Assembly: GCA_026982585.1 (NCBI GenBank)
Contig: JALSGW010000260.1
Location: 1-14,399 of the forward strand
Direction of reading: 5' to 3'
Source: Alphaproteobacteria bacterium
GTDB taxonomy: Bacteria > Pseudomonadota > Alphaproteobacteria > Geminicoccales > Geminicoccaceae
DNA length: 14,399 bases
The notes under the pieces were generated by a model. The model saw only the letters and a list, made by a program, of their open reading frames with translations. It did no database searches and was not told the origin of the DNA. Shown one piece after another: positions 1 to 6,977 of the stretch (within the stretch, counting starts at the first letter, position 1; each line of letters opens with the position of its first letter). The position numbers and the translations under genes are program-made.

Positions 1-1014
1 CAGCTGCTGCCGGGCCCGGCCTCGAGCCAACTCGCCATGGGAATCGGCCTCCTGCGGGCGGGGCTTCCAGGGCAGATCGCGGCCTGGGCGGGCTTTGCCA
101 CCCCCTCGGCGGTCCTCATGGTGGCCTTCGCCCTCGGCCTGGAGGCGACCGCGCTGCCGGCAGCGGGCGGGATTTTGAAGGGACTCAAGCTCGCCGCCCT
201 GGCGGTGGTGGCGGAGGCGGTGCGGCGCCTGGCGGGACGGTTCTGTCGTTCGGCCCGCCCCTTCGCCCTGGCGACGGCGGCCCTCGCCCTCGCCCTCGCG
301 CTGCCCGGCCTGTGGGGCCAGCTCGCCGCCATCGCGCTCGGCGCCGCGGTCGGCGTGCCCCAGGGCTTCGATCGGCCGCGTCCGCTCGCCTTCGCGGCCG
401 CGCCCCGCGCTTCCGTCGCCCGGGCGTGCGCGGTGGGATTCCTGGCTCTGCTGCTGCTCCTGCCCCTTGCCAGCTGGTTGATGGATCATCCCCTTCTGCT
501 TTTGTTCGACGGGTTCTTTCGGGCGGGAGCGCTGATCTTCGGCGGCGGCCATGTGGTGCTGCCGCTGCTCAGGGAGGTGGTGGTGAGCCCCGGCCTCGTG
601 GACCCGGCCCGCTTCACCGCCGGCTACGGGGCCGCCCAGGCGCTTCCGGGACCGCTGCTCGCCTTCGCCGCCTATCTCGGCATGGTGAGCACGCCGGCGG
701 GAGGGGTGACGGCGGCGCTGGTCGCCCTGATCGCCATCTTCCTGCCCTCCTTGCTCCTGGTTCCGGCCGCATTGCCCCATCTCGCCCGCATCCAGAGCCA
801 CCGCCGCGCCCAAAGCGCGCTCTCCGGCGCCAACGCGGCCGTGGTGGGGCTCATCGCCGCCGCCCTCTACCATCCGCTCTGGACGAGCTCGGTGGAGGGA
901 GCCCTCGACCTGTCGCTCGCGCTTTTCGCCTGGCTGCTGTTGGCGCTCCGCAACGTGCCGAGCTGGCAGGTGGTGGCCCTGCTCGCGGCCGCGGGCCTTG
1001 TGCTGAAGCCCTGA
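1..1014 (+). CDS. chrA: Chromate transporter ChrA, 5' end missing
   Basis: Inner-membrane protein of the CHR family, expected to expel chromate (CrO4 2-), which gives chromate resistance. The reading frame is open from the first base of the window, so roughly the first 70 residues of the usual ~400-residue bidomain protein lie outside. The visible 337 residues begin in the signature QLLPGP of the first CHR half. A second copy of the signatures follows: FGGGHVVLPLL near visible residues 180-190 and QALPGP at 213-218. This shows the duplicated, two-half LCHR architecture. The rest is hydrophobic helices joined by short basic loops. The ATG at 37 is internal and is not the real start. The gene stops 5 bp before the stop of the convergent NRDE gene. 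Family assignment is firm; chromate specificity is inferred from the family, since some CHR proteins have other roles. Confidence 0.93.
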   Translation, partial: QLLPGPASSQLAMGIGLLRAGLPGQIAAWAGFATPSAVLMVAFALGLEATALPAAGGILKGLKLAALAVVAEAVRRLAGRFCRSARPFALATAALALALALPGLWGQLAAIALGAAVGVPQGFDRPRPLAFAAAPRASVARACAVGFLALLLLLPLASWLMDHPLLLLFDGFFRAGALIFGGGHVVLPLLREVVVSPGLVDPARFTAGYGAAQALPGPLLAFAAYLGMVSTPAGGVTAALVALIAIFLPSLLLVPAALPHLARIQSHRRAQSALSGANAAVVGLIAAALYHPLWTSSVEGALDLSLALFAWLLLALRNVPSWQVVALLAAAGLVLKP

Positions 1015-1019
1015 TCGGA

Positions 1020-1766
1020 TCAGCAGGACGGCCAGCGGAGGCGCTCGAACCGGCACCGGTGCGGCGGTCCGTTCGCCTGCCACCACAGCGGCGGGCCTTC
1101 GCCTCCGGGGACGGCGATGACCGCGGCGCACACGGTGCCGAACCCCGCCGGTCCGTGCACGCACATGGCCGCCATGGGATCCTCCTCCGCCCCCCGGTGG
1201 GAGCCGAGCCGTTCCGCCCACAGGCGCCAGTCCCCGGCCGCCGGCGCCTCGGGAAGGTGCGCTTGGAAGGCCGGCCGGTGCGTGCGGATGCGCGGACATT
1301 CGGGATCGTCGCGCTCCCCGGCAGTGAACATCGACAGGCCCTCGGGAAGCGGCTCGCAGGTGATCGCTCCCGCTCCGGCATGGCGCAGCCAGAACGCCGA
1401 GCCAGCGTCGGCCAGCACCAGGTTGAACGGGCGGTAGCAAGCGGGATCGAGTCGGACCAGGGCGGATGCGGCCTCCTCGGCACAGCGGTGGCGAAGCGCT
1501 TTGAGCACGAGCTCGCCGCGGCTCCGCTTTCCCGGGGCATGGCCCAGGCTCCCGGCGCGGTTGAGGACCGCGGCCACCAGGCCGCGGGCATGGGCCGCAA
1601 GCCAGCTTCCGCCTGCGAGCCGGTCGAGCCCGCCCACCACATCCGGCAGCTCCGGCCAGTGCGGTGCGGGAGGGAGCCAGGGACGGTCGCTCCGCTCGTC
1701 GCGGTTGGCGGCCAACAGGAGCGGCCAGGGATGGCCCGGGCGGTGGAGCAGGACCACGGTGCACAT
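1020..1766 (-). CDS. NRDE family protein (TANGO2-like)
   Basis: A 248-residue protein of the NRDE family (PF05742), the family of eukaryotic TANGO2/HRG-9. It begins MCTVV, with the family's conserved cysteine at position 2, and carries the diagnostic ANRDE at residues 20-24. The conserved pattern of small, aromatic and glycine residues (for example VGGLD and LVAAVLNRAG) follows in the next 60 residues. Length is typical of bacterial members. No signal peptide or membrane segment is seen, so it is probably cytosolic. The biochemical role is not settled: eukaryotic TANGO2 homologues have been linked to heme trafficking, and the MC start resembles an N-terminal nucleophile hydrolase. Neither function can be concluded for this gene. 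The start is fixed by the MC motif; upstream there is only a weak GGGGGA ribosome-binding sequence. It is transcribed divergently from the zeta-subunit gene. Confidence 0.88.
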   Translation of the reverse strand: MCTVVLLHRPGHPWPLLLAANRDERSDRPWLPPAPHWPELPDVVGGLDRLAGGSWLAAHARGLVAAVLNRAGSLGHAPGKRSRGELVLKALRHRCAEEAASALVRLDPACYRPFNLVLADAGSAFWLRHAGAGAITCEPLPEGLSMFTAGERDDPECPRIRTHRPAFQAHLPEAPAAGDWRLWAERLGSHRGAEEDPMAAMCVHGPAGFGTVCAAVIAVPGGEGPPLWWQANGPPHRCRFERLRWPSC

Positions 1767-1793
1767 GCCGCGACACTGTCCCCCAAGCGCAGC

Positions 1794-1822
1794 TGGTCAG
1801 GTGCAAAGCCGGCCCCTATATA
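1794..1822 (+). promoter_or_regulatory. Promoter of the zeta-subunit gene, with a palindromic -10 region
   Basis: TGGTCA at 1794-1799 (-35, 4 of 6 consensus matches) is followed after 17 bp by TATATA at 1817-1822. Read one base earlier, the -10 is CTATAT, the form common in alphaproteobacteria. Transcription would begin near 1830, about 30 nt before the DUF1476 start codon. The -10 lies inside the perfect palindrome CCTATATAGG (1815-1824), flanked by CCGGCC at 1809-1814 and GGCCGG at 1823-1828. The same box could therefore also serve the divergent NRDE gene, although I see no good -35 for that direction. Prediction from sequence only. Confidence 0.55.
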
Positions 1823-1859
1823 GGCCGGGCGAGCGGGGGCACCACGACGGGAGCCGCAG

Positions 1860-2183
1860 ATGACCACCTTCAACGAACGCGAGCGCGAGGAAGAGGCGAA
1901 ATTCCGCCACCAGCAGGAGCTCGCCTTCAAGATCCGCAACCGGCGCAACAAACTCTTCGGCCTCTGGATCGCGGAACAGCATCTCGGGCTCAAGGGCGAG
2001 GAGGCCCTCGCCTATGCCAAGGACGTGGTGCTCGCCGACTTCGAGGGTCCGGGCGACGACGACATGCTGCGCAAGGTGAAGCAGGACCTGGCGCAAAAGG
2101 GCGTGGAGCTGTCGGATCACCTGCTGCAGAAGCATCTGGCGGAATGCGAAGAACAGGCGCGCGAACAGGTGATGAAGGAGTGA
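1860..2183 (+). CDS. F1-ATPase inhibitor subunit zeta (DUF1476)
   Basis: A 107-residue, highly charged, helical, soluble protein of the DUF1476 family. The characterised member, from Paracoccus denitrificans, is the zeta subunit, which binds F1 of the ATP synthase and blocks ATP hydrolysis. It acts as the alphaproteobacterial counterpart of mitochondrial IF1. Family hallmarks are visible: the MTTFNERE start, an inhibitory-type charged N-terminal helix, the RRNKLFGLW block at about residues 28-36, and AYAKDVVLADFE at about 51-62. Length matches the family. A GGGAG ribosome-binding site at 1849-1853 supports the ATG. The stop overlaps a GTG start of the SDHAF4 gene, so the two respiratory-chain accessory proteins are probably translated from one message. 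Whether it strongly inhibits hydrolysis in this organism varies by species and cannot be read here. Confidence 0.93.
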   Translation: MTTFNEREREEEAKFRHQQELAFKIRNRRNKLFGLWIAEQHLGLKGEEALAYAKDVVLADFEGPGDDDMLRKVKQDLAQKGVELSDHLLQKHLAECEEQAREQVMKE

Positions 2184-2350
2184 ACCCCGGCCGCACGGCG
2201 CGCCGCGCGCCGAGGCGTCTCGCCGAGGAGGCGGGCCGGGAACCGCAGCCGCCACCCCGCCAGCCCGAAGGGGAGCGGGGCGGTCCCGCCGGCCCCGAGC
2301 CCACCCGCTACGGGGACTGGGAGCGGGGTGGGCGCTGCATCGATTTCTAG
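2180..2350 (+). CDS. Succinate dehydrogenase assembly factor 4 family (DUF1674)
   Basis: A 56-residue protein whose C-terminus carries the DUF1674/SDHAF4 signature: GPEPTRYGDWE, then a glycine/arginine step, ending CIDF at the stop. SDHAF4 homologues bind the flavinylated SdhA subunit and help assemble complex II. The N-terminal part is a low-complexity Arg/Pro/Glu linker, as is usual for the family. The start chosen is GTG at 2180, whose last two bases are the first two of the zeta-subunit TGA stop. An in-frame ATG at 2144 would give a 68-residue form that overlaps the upstream gene by 40 bp. The AAGGAG at 2174-2179 touches the GTG directly, which is too close for an ideal ribosome-binding site, so coupled re-initiation is likely. 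Identity is firm and the exact start is not. Confidence 0.85.
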   Translation: MNPGRTARRAPRRLAEEAGREPQPPPRQPEGERGGPAGPEPTRYGDWERGGRCIDF

Positions 2351-2491
2351 CGCCGGCGGGATCGTGGACCGCAGCGCGGGATCCCTCCTCACCGGGAGCC
2401 CGAAGCCGCCCTCCGGATGGCGGCGCCGGGCCGGAGCGCATGGCCTGCCGCCGGATCGCCGGCGCGCAGCTCGGTGGGAAGAGGTCGCAGC
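2351..2491. other. Intergenic region with a small hairpin
   Basis: This 141 bp gap between SDHAF4 and the YeeE-type transporter is the longest in the window without a gene. It holds a short inverted repeat, GCCGCC at 2405-2410 and GGCGGC at 2419-2424, with an 8-nt loop and no following T-run, and a GGGATCCC palindrome at 2378-2385. I see no convincing promoter. An in-frame ATG at 2417 could extend the transporter by 25 residues, but those residues are not membrane-like. Confidence 0.3.
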
Positions 2492-3670
2492 ATGGCCACC
2501 CTGATCCTGCGCGAACCGCGTCGCTTTCCCTTCGACCCGCGGGTGGTGGCGGTGGCCGTGGCGCTCGCGGTTTGGATGGGACTTGCCACCTTCACCGCCG
2601 CGGGCGGACGCCAGCTGGCCCTGTTCATCGTCGGGCTCCTGCTCGGCATCAGCCTCTACCACGCCCATTTCGGCTTCACCTCGGCCTGGCGCCGGTTGAT
2701 CGTCGCCGGCGACGGGCGGGGACTGCGCGCGCAGATGCTGATGCTGAGCGTCGCGGTGGTCTTGTTCTTTCCCCTTCTGGTGCTCGCGCCCCGGCTGGGA
2801 TGGTCGCTGGGCGGTGCGGTGGCGCCGGCGGGGGTGAGCGTGGCGGTGGGCGCCTTTCTCTTCGGCATCGGCATGCAGCTCGGCGGCGGCTGCGCCTCCG
2901 GAACCCTGTTCGGAGCCGGCGGCGGCAGCACCCGGCTGGTGATCACGCTGGTGTTCTTCATCGTCGGCTCGGTGCTCGGCACCCTTCATCTGCCCTTCTG
3001 GTTCGCCCTGCCGGCCTTGCCCCCGCTCTCCCTGCCCCTCGAGCTCGGGCTGCTGCCGGCGCTGCTCTTGCACCTCGCCCTGTTCGGCGGGATCGCGCTT
3101 GCAAGCCGGTGGTGGGAGCGGCGGCGGGGCTTTCGCGCGCCGGAGGAGAACCGCGGCTGGCACCTCCTTCGCGGCCCCTGGCCGCTTTGGGCCGGTGCGG
3201 TGGCGCTGGCGCTGCTCAACGCCCTCACCCTGGTGCTCGCCGGCCGGCCGTGGGGGATCACCTGGGCCTTCACCCTGTGGGGCGCCAAAATCGCCGATGC
3301 GCTCGACATCGGCATCCGCGAGTGGACCTGGTGGCGGCCCTACGCCTGGGTCCTGGACCAGCCGCTTCTCTGGGACATCACCACGGTGATGAACCTGGGC
3401 ATCATGATCGGCGCCCTGCTCGCCGCCGGCCTCGCGGGCGCCTTCCGCCCCAGGTTGCGGCTCGCCGCCGGGGAGATCGCGGCCGCAGCACTCGGCGGGC
3501 TTTTGCTCGGCTACGGCGCCCGCTTGGCCTTCGGATGCAACATCGGCGCCTTCTTCTCCGGCGTCGCCTCGGGCAGCCTGCACGGCTGGCTGTGGCTGTT
3601 GGCGGCGCTGTTCGGCAACGCGCTCGGAGTGCGGCTGCGCCCCTTGTTCGGCCTCTCCCGCCAGGGCTGA
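2492..3670 (+). CDS. YeeE/YedE family (TsuA-like) sulfur-compound transporter
   Basis: A 392-residue polytopic inner-membrane protein of the YeeE/YedE family, whose characterised member TsuA imports thiosulfate. It is built of two related halves, each with a glycine-rich re-entrant cysteine motif: GGGCASGTL (Cys134) and FGCNIGAFFSG (Cys349). These are the only two cysteines in the protein. In the site where shorter family members have a third, N-terminal cysteine, this protein reads HFGFTSAW, with Thr63. The halves are joined by a basic, hydrophilic loop around residues 205-230. The ATG at 2492 is preferred over that at 2417 because GGGAAGAGG lies 8 bp upstream and hydrophobic sequence starts soon after. 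No TusA/SirA sulfur carrier, rhodanese or sulfurtransferase lies next to it, so the substrate (thiosulfate or another sulfur species) is an inference from the family. Confidence 0.88.
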   Translation: MATLILREPRRFPFDPRVVAVAVALAVWMGLATFTAAGGRQLALFIVGLLLGISLYHAHFGFTSAWRRLIVAGDGRGLRAQMLMLSVAVVLFFPLLVLAPRLGWSLGGAVAPAGVSVAVGAFLFGIGMQLGGGCASGTLFGAGGGSTRLVITLVFFIVGSVLGTLHLPFWFALPALPPLSLPLELGLLPALLLHLALFGGIALASRWWERRRGFRAPEENRGWHLLRGPWPLWAGAVALALLNALTLVLAGRPWGITWAFTLWGAKIADALDIGIREWTWWRPYAWVLDQPLLWDITTVMNLGIMIGALLAAGLAGAFRPRLRLAAGEIAAAALGGLLLGYGARLAFGCNIGAFFSGVASGSLHGWLWLLAALFGNALGVRLRPLFGLSRQG

Positions 3671-3696
3671 TCCTCCACGCATATTTGACGCGGCAC

Positions 3697-3731
3697 CGCC
3701 CGCGCCGGGTCCGGGCCGGCGCCGGTGGGCG
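3697..3731. terminator. GC-rich hairpin between convergent genes
   Basis: CGCCC plus GCGCCGG (3697-3708) can pair with CCGGCGC (3716-3722) and GGGCG (3727-3731). The loop is 7 nt and a 4-nt bulge (3723-3726) lies on the right arm. It occupies the 63 bp between the stops of the YeeE-type gene and prmA, where a shared bidirectional terminator is expected. No T-run follows on either strand, so it may instead be an RNA-stabilising stem or work with Rho. Confidence 0.5.
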
Positions 3732-3733
3732 TA

Positions 3734-4705
3734 TCAGGCCGACCGTCCGGCTCTCCGGATGCGGCGGCCTCTGGTGCGAGCCCGCCGACGGGAGAGCCTG
3801 CGCCGCGGCCTCCGCACAACCAGCGTGCTCCAGCCCTCCACCGCAAGTCGCCCGACCAGCCGCAGCCCCACAAGCCGGTGCCCGGCCAGCACCGCCGCCT
3901 CCTCCCGCTCCAACAGGCCGGCGAGCACCGCCACTCCGCCCGGCGCCAGGTGGGTGCGCAGGTCCCGCGCCATCCTGAGGAGGGGGTCTGCAAGCAGGTT
4001 GGCGAGGATGAGGTCAAAGGGGCCGGCCCGGCGCACCCAGGCGCTGCGATAACCCTCCGACACCGCCACCGCGACCCGGCCCGCAACACCGTTCTGCTGC
4101 ACATTGGCGCGGGCGACCGCCACCGCCAGCGGGTCGTGGTCCACCGCCAGCACCCGGCAGCGGGGCCACAGTTTGGCGGCGGCGATGGCGAGGATGCCGG
4201 ATCCGGTGCCCAGGTCCAGGATCCGCTGCGGGCGCTTGCGGCGGGCCAGGGCATCCAGCGCCGCAAGACAACCCCGGGTGCTGCCGTGCTCCCCGGAGCC
4301 GAAGGCAAGCCCCGCCTCGAGAGCGATCGCCACCCGATCGGGAGGCGGCGGCGCTCCCGGGGCGTGGATCAGGATGCGCCCGACCTCGACAGGCCCCCTG
4401 AGCATCGAGGCCTGGCGGATCCAGTCCCGGTCCACCATGAGCGAGCTCACGAACGAATCGGCGCGGATGCCGAGCTCCGCGAGCAGATCTGCGAAGGACC
4501 CGCGCAAGGCCTCGATGTCGCGCTCGGGCGGGGCGTAGACGTAGAGCTGCCAGCTCGCCGCCTCGCCGTCCTCGTCCTCCTCGTGGACGAACAGGGCCAC
4601 GGCGAGCCCCCAATCCTCGAGCCGGGCCAGGGCCTCGGGCGGGGGCGGCTCGCGCACCACCATCCCCAAGCGCCAGACCCGCTCCGCGCTCCACACCCCG
4701 CTCAT
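3734..4705 (-). CDS. prmA: Ribosomal protein L11 methyltransferase
   Basis: A 323-residue cytosolic S-adenosylmethionine-dependent methyltransferase expected to trimethylate ribosomal protein L11. The N-terminal ~110 residues are the variable L11-recognition domain. The Rossmann domain begins around the family motif FGSGEHGST (135-143), followed by the SAM-binding DLGTGSG (164-170), the acidic end of strand 2 AVDHD (187-191), and the PrmA signature LANLLADPL (234-242). The fold ends near residue 298. A tail of about 25 residues follows, almost half of it arginine, and is not part of the usual enzyme. The gene lies 12 bp after the helicase stop and is the last gene of the leftward run. A second ATG two codons upstream in another frame makes the local start crowded, but MSGVW fits the reading frame best. 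Confidence 0.92.
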   Translation of the reverse strand: MSGVWSAERVWRLGMVVREPPPPEALARLEDWGLAVALFVHEEDEDGEAASWQLYVYAPPERDIEALRGSFADLLAELGIRADSFVSSLMVDRDWIRQASMLRGPVEVGRILIHAPGAPPPPDRVAIALEAGLAFGSGEHGSTRGCLAALDALARRKRPQRILDLGTGSGILAIAAAKLWPRCRVLAVDHDPLAVAVARANVQQNGVAGRVAVAVSEGYRSAWVRRAGPFDLILANLLADPLLRMARDLRTHLAPGGVAVLAGLLEREEAAVLAGHRLVGLRLVGRLAVEGWSTLVVRRPRRRLSRRRARTRGRRIRRAGRSA

Positions 4706-4717
4706 CCGCCCATGCCC

Positions 4718-6955
4718 TCAAGCCGGATCGACGAACCCCTCCACCACCTTCTTGCGGCCCGCCTTGTCGAACAGGATGTCGAGCTTGTTGCCGTCCACCT
4801 CTTCGACGGTGCCGTAGCCGAACTTGTCATGGAAGATGCGGTCGCCCTTCTTGAAGCGCCCGCCGGCCCCGAGCGAGCGCATCGCCACCATCTCCCCCTT
4901 CGCCTCCACCACCGGCGGCGCGGTACGTCCCCGTGGGGCGGGCGAGCGTCTCGGAGCGAAGGGGGCGTCATCGACCAGGGGATCGAAGTCGGGCCGGCTG
5001 CGGGGGCTGCGCTGCAGGTATTGGACATGGTCCTGCGGCAGCTCGTCGAGAAAGCGGGAGGGAATGGAGCTCGCCCACTGGTTGTAGATACGCCGGTTGC
5101 AGGCGAAGGTGATGGTGAGCCGGCGCCGCGCCCGGGTCATGCCCACATAGGCGAGCCTGCGCTCCTCCTCGAGCGCCCGCGCACCTCCGTCGTCGATCGC
5201 CCGCTGGTTCGGGAACACCCCCTCCTCCCAGCCGCACAGGAAGACGTTGTCGAATTCGAGCCCCTTGGCGCCGTGCAGGGTCATCACGCTGACGAGATCG
5301 CCGCCGGGCTCCGCGGCCGCGTCCATCACCAGGCTGACGTGCTCGAGGAAGGCGGCGATGGAATCGAACTCGCCCACCGCCTGGACGAATTCCTTCAGGT
5401 TCTCGAGCCGTCCCGGGGCATCCGGCGAGCGGTCCCGCTGCCACATCTCCACATAGCCCGATTCCTCGAGCACCCGTTCCGCCAGCGCGCGCGGATCCGC
5501 CTCCTGGGCGGCGCCCCGCCAGCCTTCCAGCTGGGCCAGGAAACGCGCCAGCGCGTTGCGGCTACGGACCGGCAGCTCGTCGGTGCCGACCAGTTCCGTC
5601 GCGGCCCGGAACAGGCTCGCCTGGAGCCGCCGGGCGGCGGCATGCACCGCGCGCAGGCAGGCCTCGCCGATGCCCCGCCGGGGCAGGTTGACCACCCGCT
5701 CGAAGGCGAGGTCGTCGTCGGGATGATGCACAAGCCGCAGATAGGCGATGGCGTCCCGGATCTCCTGGCGCTCATAAAAGCGCGGTCCGCCGATCACCCG
5801 GTAGGGCAGCCCCATCTGGATGAAGCGTTCCTCGAAGGCGCGGGTCTGATAACCGGCCCGAACCAGCACCGCGCAGTCGGCGAGACGCCCACCGCTCCGT
5901 TGCCAGCCCTCGATCTCGGCGCCCACGAAACGCGCCTCCTCCTCGTCGTCCCAAAGCCCCGCCACCCGCACCGGCTCGCCGAGCCCGTCCTCGGTCCACA
6001 AGCGCTTGGGATGACGCGCCCGGTTGTGGGCAATCAGCGCCGAGGCGGCGGCGAGGATGTGGCCGGTCGAGCGGTAGTTGCGCTCGAGACGGATCACCCG
6101 CGCCCCGGGAAAGTCCTGCTCGAAGCGCAGGATGTTGCCGACGTCGGCGCCGCGCCAGCTGTAGATGCTCTGGTCGTCGTCGCCCACGCAGGTGATGTTG
6201 CGATGGGCCCGGGCGAGGAGCCGCAGCCAGAGATACTGGGCGACGTTGGTGTCCTGGTATTCGTCCACCAGCAACGCCCGGAAGCGGCGCTGGTAGAGCT
6301 GCAGCACCTCCGGATGACGGGTGAAGAGGGTCAGGCCGTGCAGCAGCAGGTCCCCGAAATCGCAGGCGTTGAGGGAGCGCAGCCGCTCCTGGTAGGCGGC
6401 GTAGAGCTCCACCGCGCGGCCCTGGGCGAAATCCCCCACCTCCTCGAGCGGCACCTGATCCGGCAGCCAGCCGCGGTCCTTCCACCGTTGGATGAGGGCG
6501 AGCAACACCCGCGGCGCCCATCGTCGCTCGTCCAGATCGTGCGCCTGCAACACCTGCTTGCACAGGCGCAGCTGATCGTCCACGTCGAGGATGGTGAACT
6601 GGGCGGTCAGGCCGAGGAGCTCCGCGTGCCGGCGCAGGATGCGGGCGGCGAGGCTGTGGAAGGTGCCGAGCCACAGCCCCTCGCAGCTGCGGCCGATCAG
6701 GCGCTCCACCCGCTCCACCATCTCCCGCGCCGCCTTGTTGGTGAAGGTCACCGCCAGCACCTCCTGGGGGTGGGCCCGCCCGGTGAGCAGGAGATGGGCG
6801 AGGCGGCAGGTGAGCACGCGGGTCTTGCCGGTGCCGGCTCCGGCCAGCACCAGGAGCGGCCCGTCGTCGGCCACCACCGCCTGCCGCTGCTCCGGATTGA
6901 GGCCCGCGAGATGGGGCAGCTCCACCGCACCTCCGTCCGCCGCCGTCTCCGCCAT
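4718..6955 (-). CDS. UvrD/PcrA-type superfamily 1 DNA helicase
   Basis: A 745-residue ATP-dependent 3'-5' DNA helicase of the UvrD/Rep/PcrA group, which unwinds DNA in repair and removes proteins and recombination intermediates. Helicase motifs in order are the Q-motif LNPEQRQAV (19-27), Walker A GAGTGKT (39-45), Ia VTFTNKAA (69-76), Walker B DEYQD (231-235), III GDDDQSIYSWRGA (258-270), IV NYRS (293-296), V TLHGAKGLEF and VI YVGMTRAR in the C-terminal third. The last ~50 residues hold the Tudor-like module (GDRIFHDKFGYGTVEEV) that in PcrA/UvrD contacts RNA polymerase. The ATG at 6955 is chosen because the reading frame further upstream runs into the ClC gene in another frame and encodes nothing recognisable. 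It starts 22 bp after the ClC stop. UvrD and PcrA cannot be told apart reliably here. Confidence 0.93.
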   Translation of the reverse strand: MAETAADGGAVELPHLAGLNPEQRQAVVADDGPLLVLAGAGTGKTRVLTCRLAHLLLTGRAHPQEVLAVTFTNKAAREMVERVERLIGRSCEGLWLGTFHSLAARILRRHAELLGLTAQFTILDVDDQLRLCKQVLQAHDLDERRWAPRVLLALIQRWKDRGWLPDQVPLEEVGDFAQGRAVELYAAYQERLRSLNACDFGDLLLHGLTLFTRHPEVLQLYQRRFRALLVDEYQDTNVAQYLWLRLLARAHRNITCVGDDDQSIYSWRGADVGNILRFEQDFPGARVIRLERNYRSTGHILAAASALIAHNRARHPKRLWTEDGLGEPVRVAGLWDDEEEARFVGAEIEGWQRSGGRLADCAVLVRAGYQTRAFEERFIQMGLPYRVIGGPRFYERQEIRDAIAYLRLVHHPDDDLAFERVVNLPRRGIGEACLRAVHAAARRLQASLFRAATELVGTDELPVRSRNALARFLAQLEGWRGAAQEADPRALAERVLEESGYVEMWQRDRSPDAPGRLENLKEFVQAVGEFDSIAAFLEHVSLVMDAAAEPGGDLVSVMTLHGAKGLEFDNVFLCGWEEGVFPNQRAIDDGGARALEEERRLAYVGMTRARRRLTITFACNRRIYNQWASSIPSRFLDELPQDHVQYLQRSPRSRPDFDPLVDDAPFAPRRSPAPRGRTAPPVVEAKGEMVAMRSLGAGGRFKKGDRIFHDKFGYGTVEEVDGNKLDILFDKAGRKKVVEGFVDPA

Positions 6956-6977
6956 CGGCCCTCGTCCTCCCGCGCGC

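Noticed and set aside
312..1823. Open frame of 503 codons crossing chrA and the NRDE gene
   Set aside because: It overlaps two recognised genes in other frames, is Arg/Gly/Pro-rich and carries no motif.
2117..3682. Open frame of 521 codons opposite the YeeE-type transporter
   Set aside because: Its protein is almost wholly Glu/Gln/Ala/Gly/Arg, as expected for the complement of a hydrophobic membrane protein. The plus-strand gene has family motifs.
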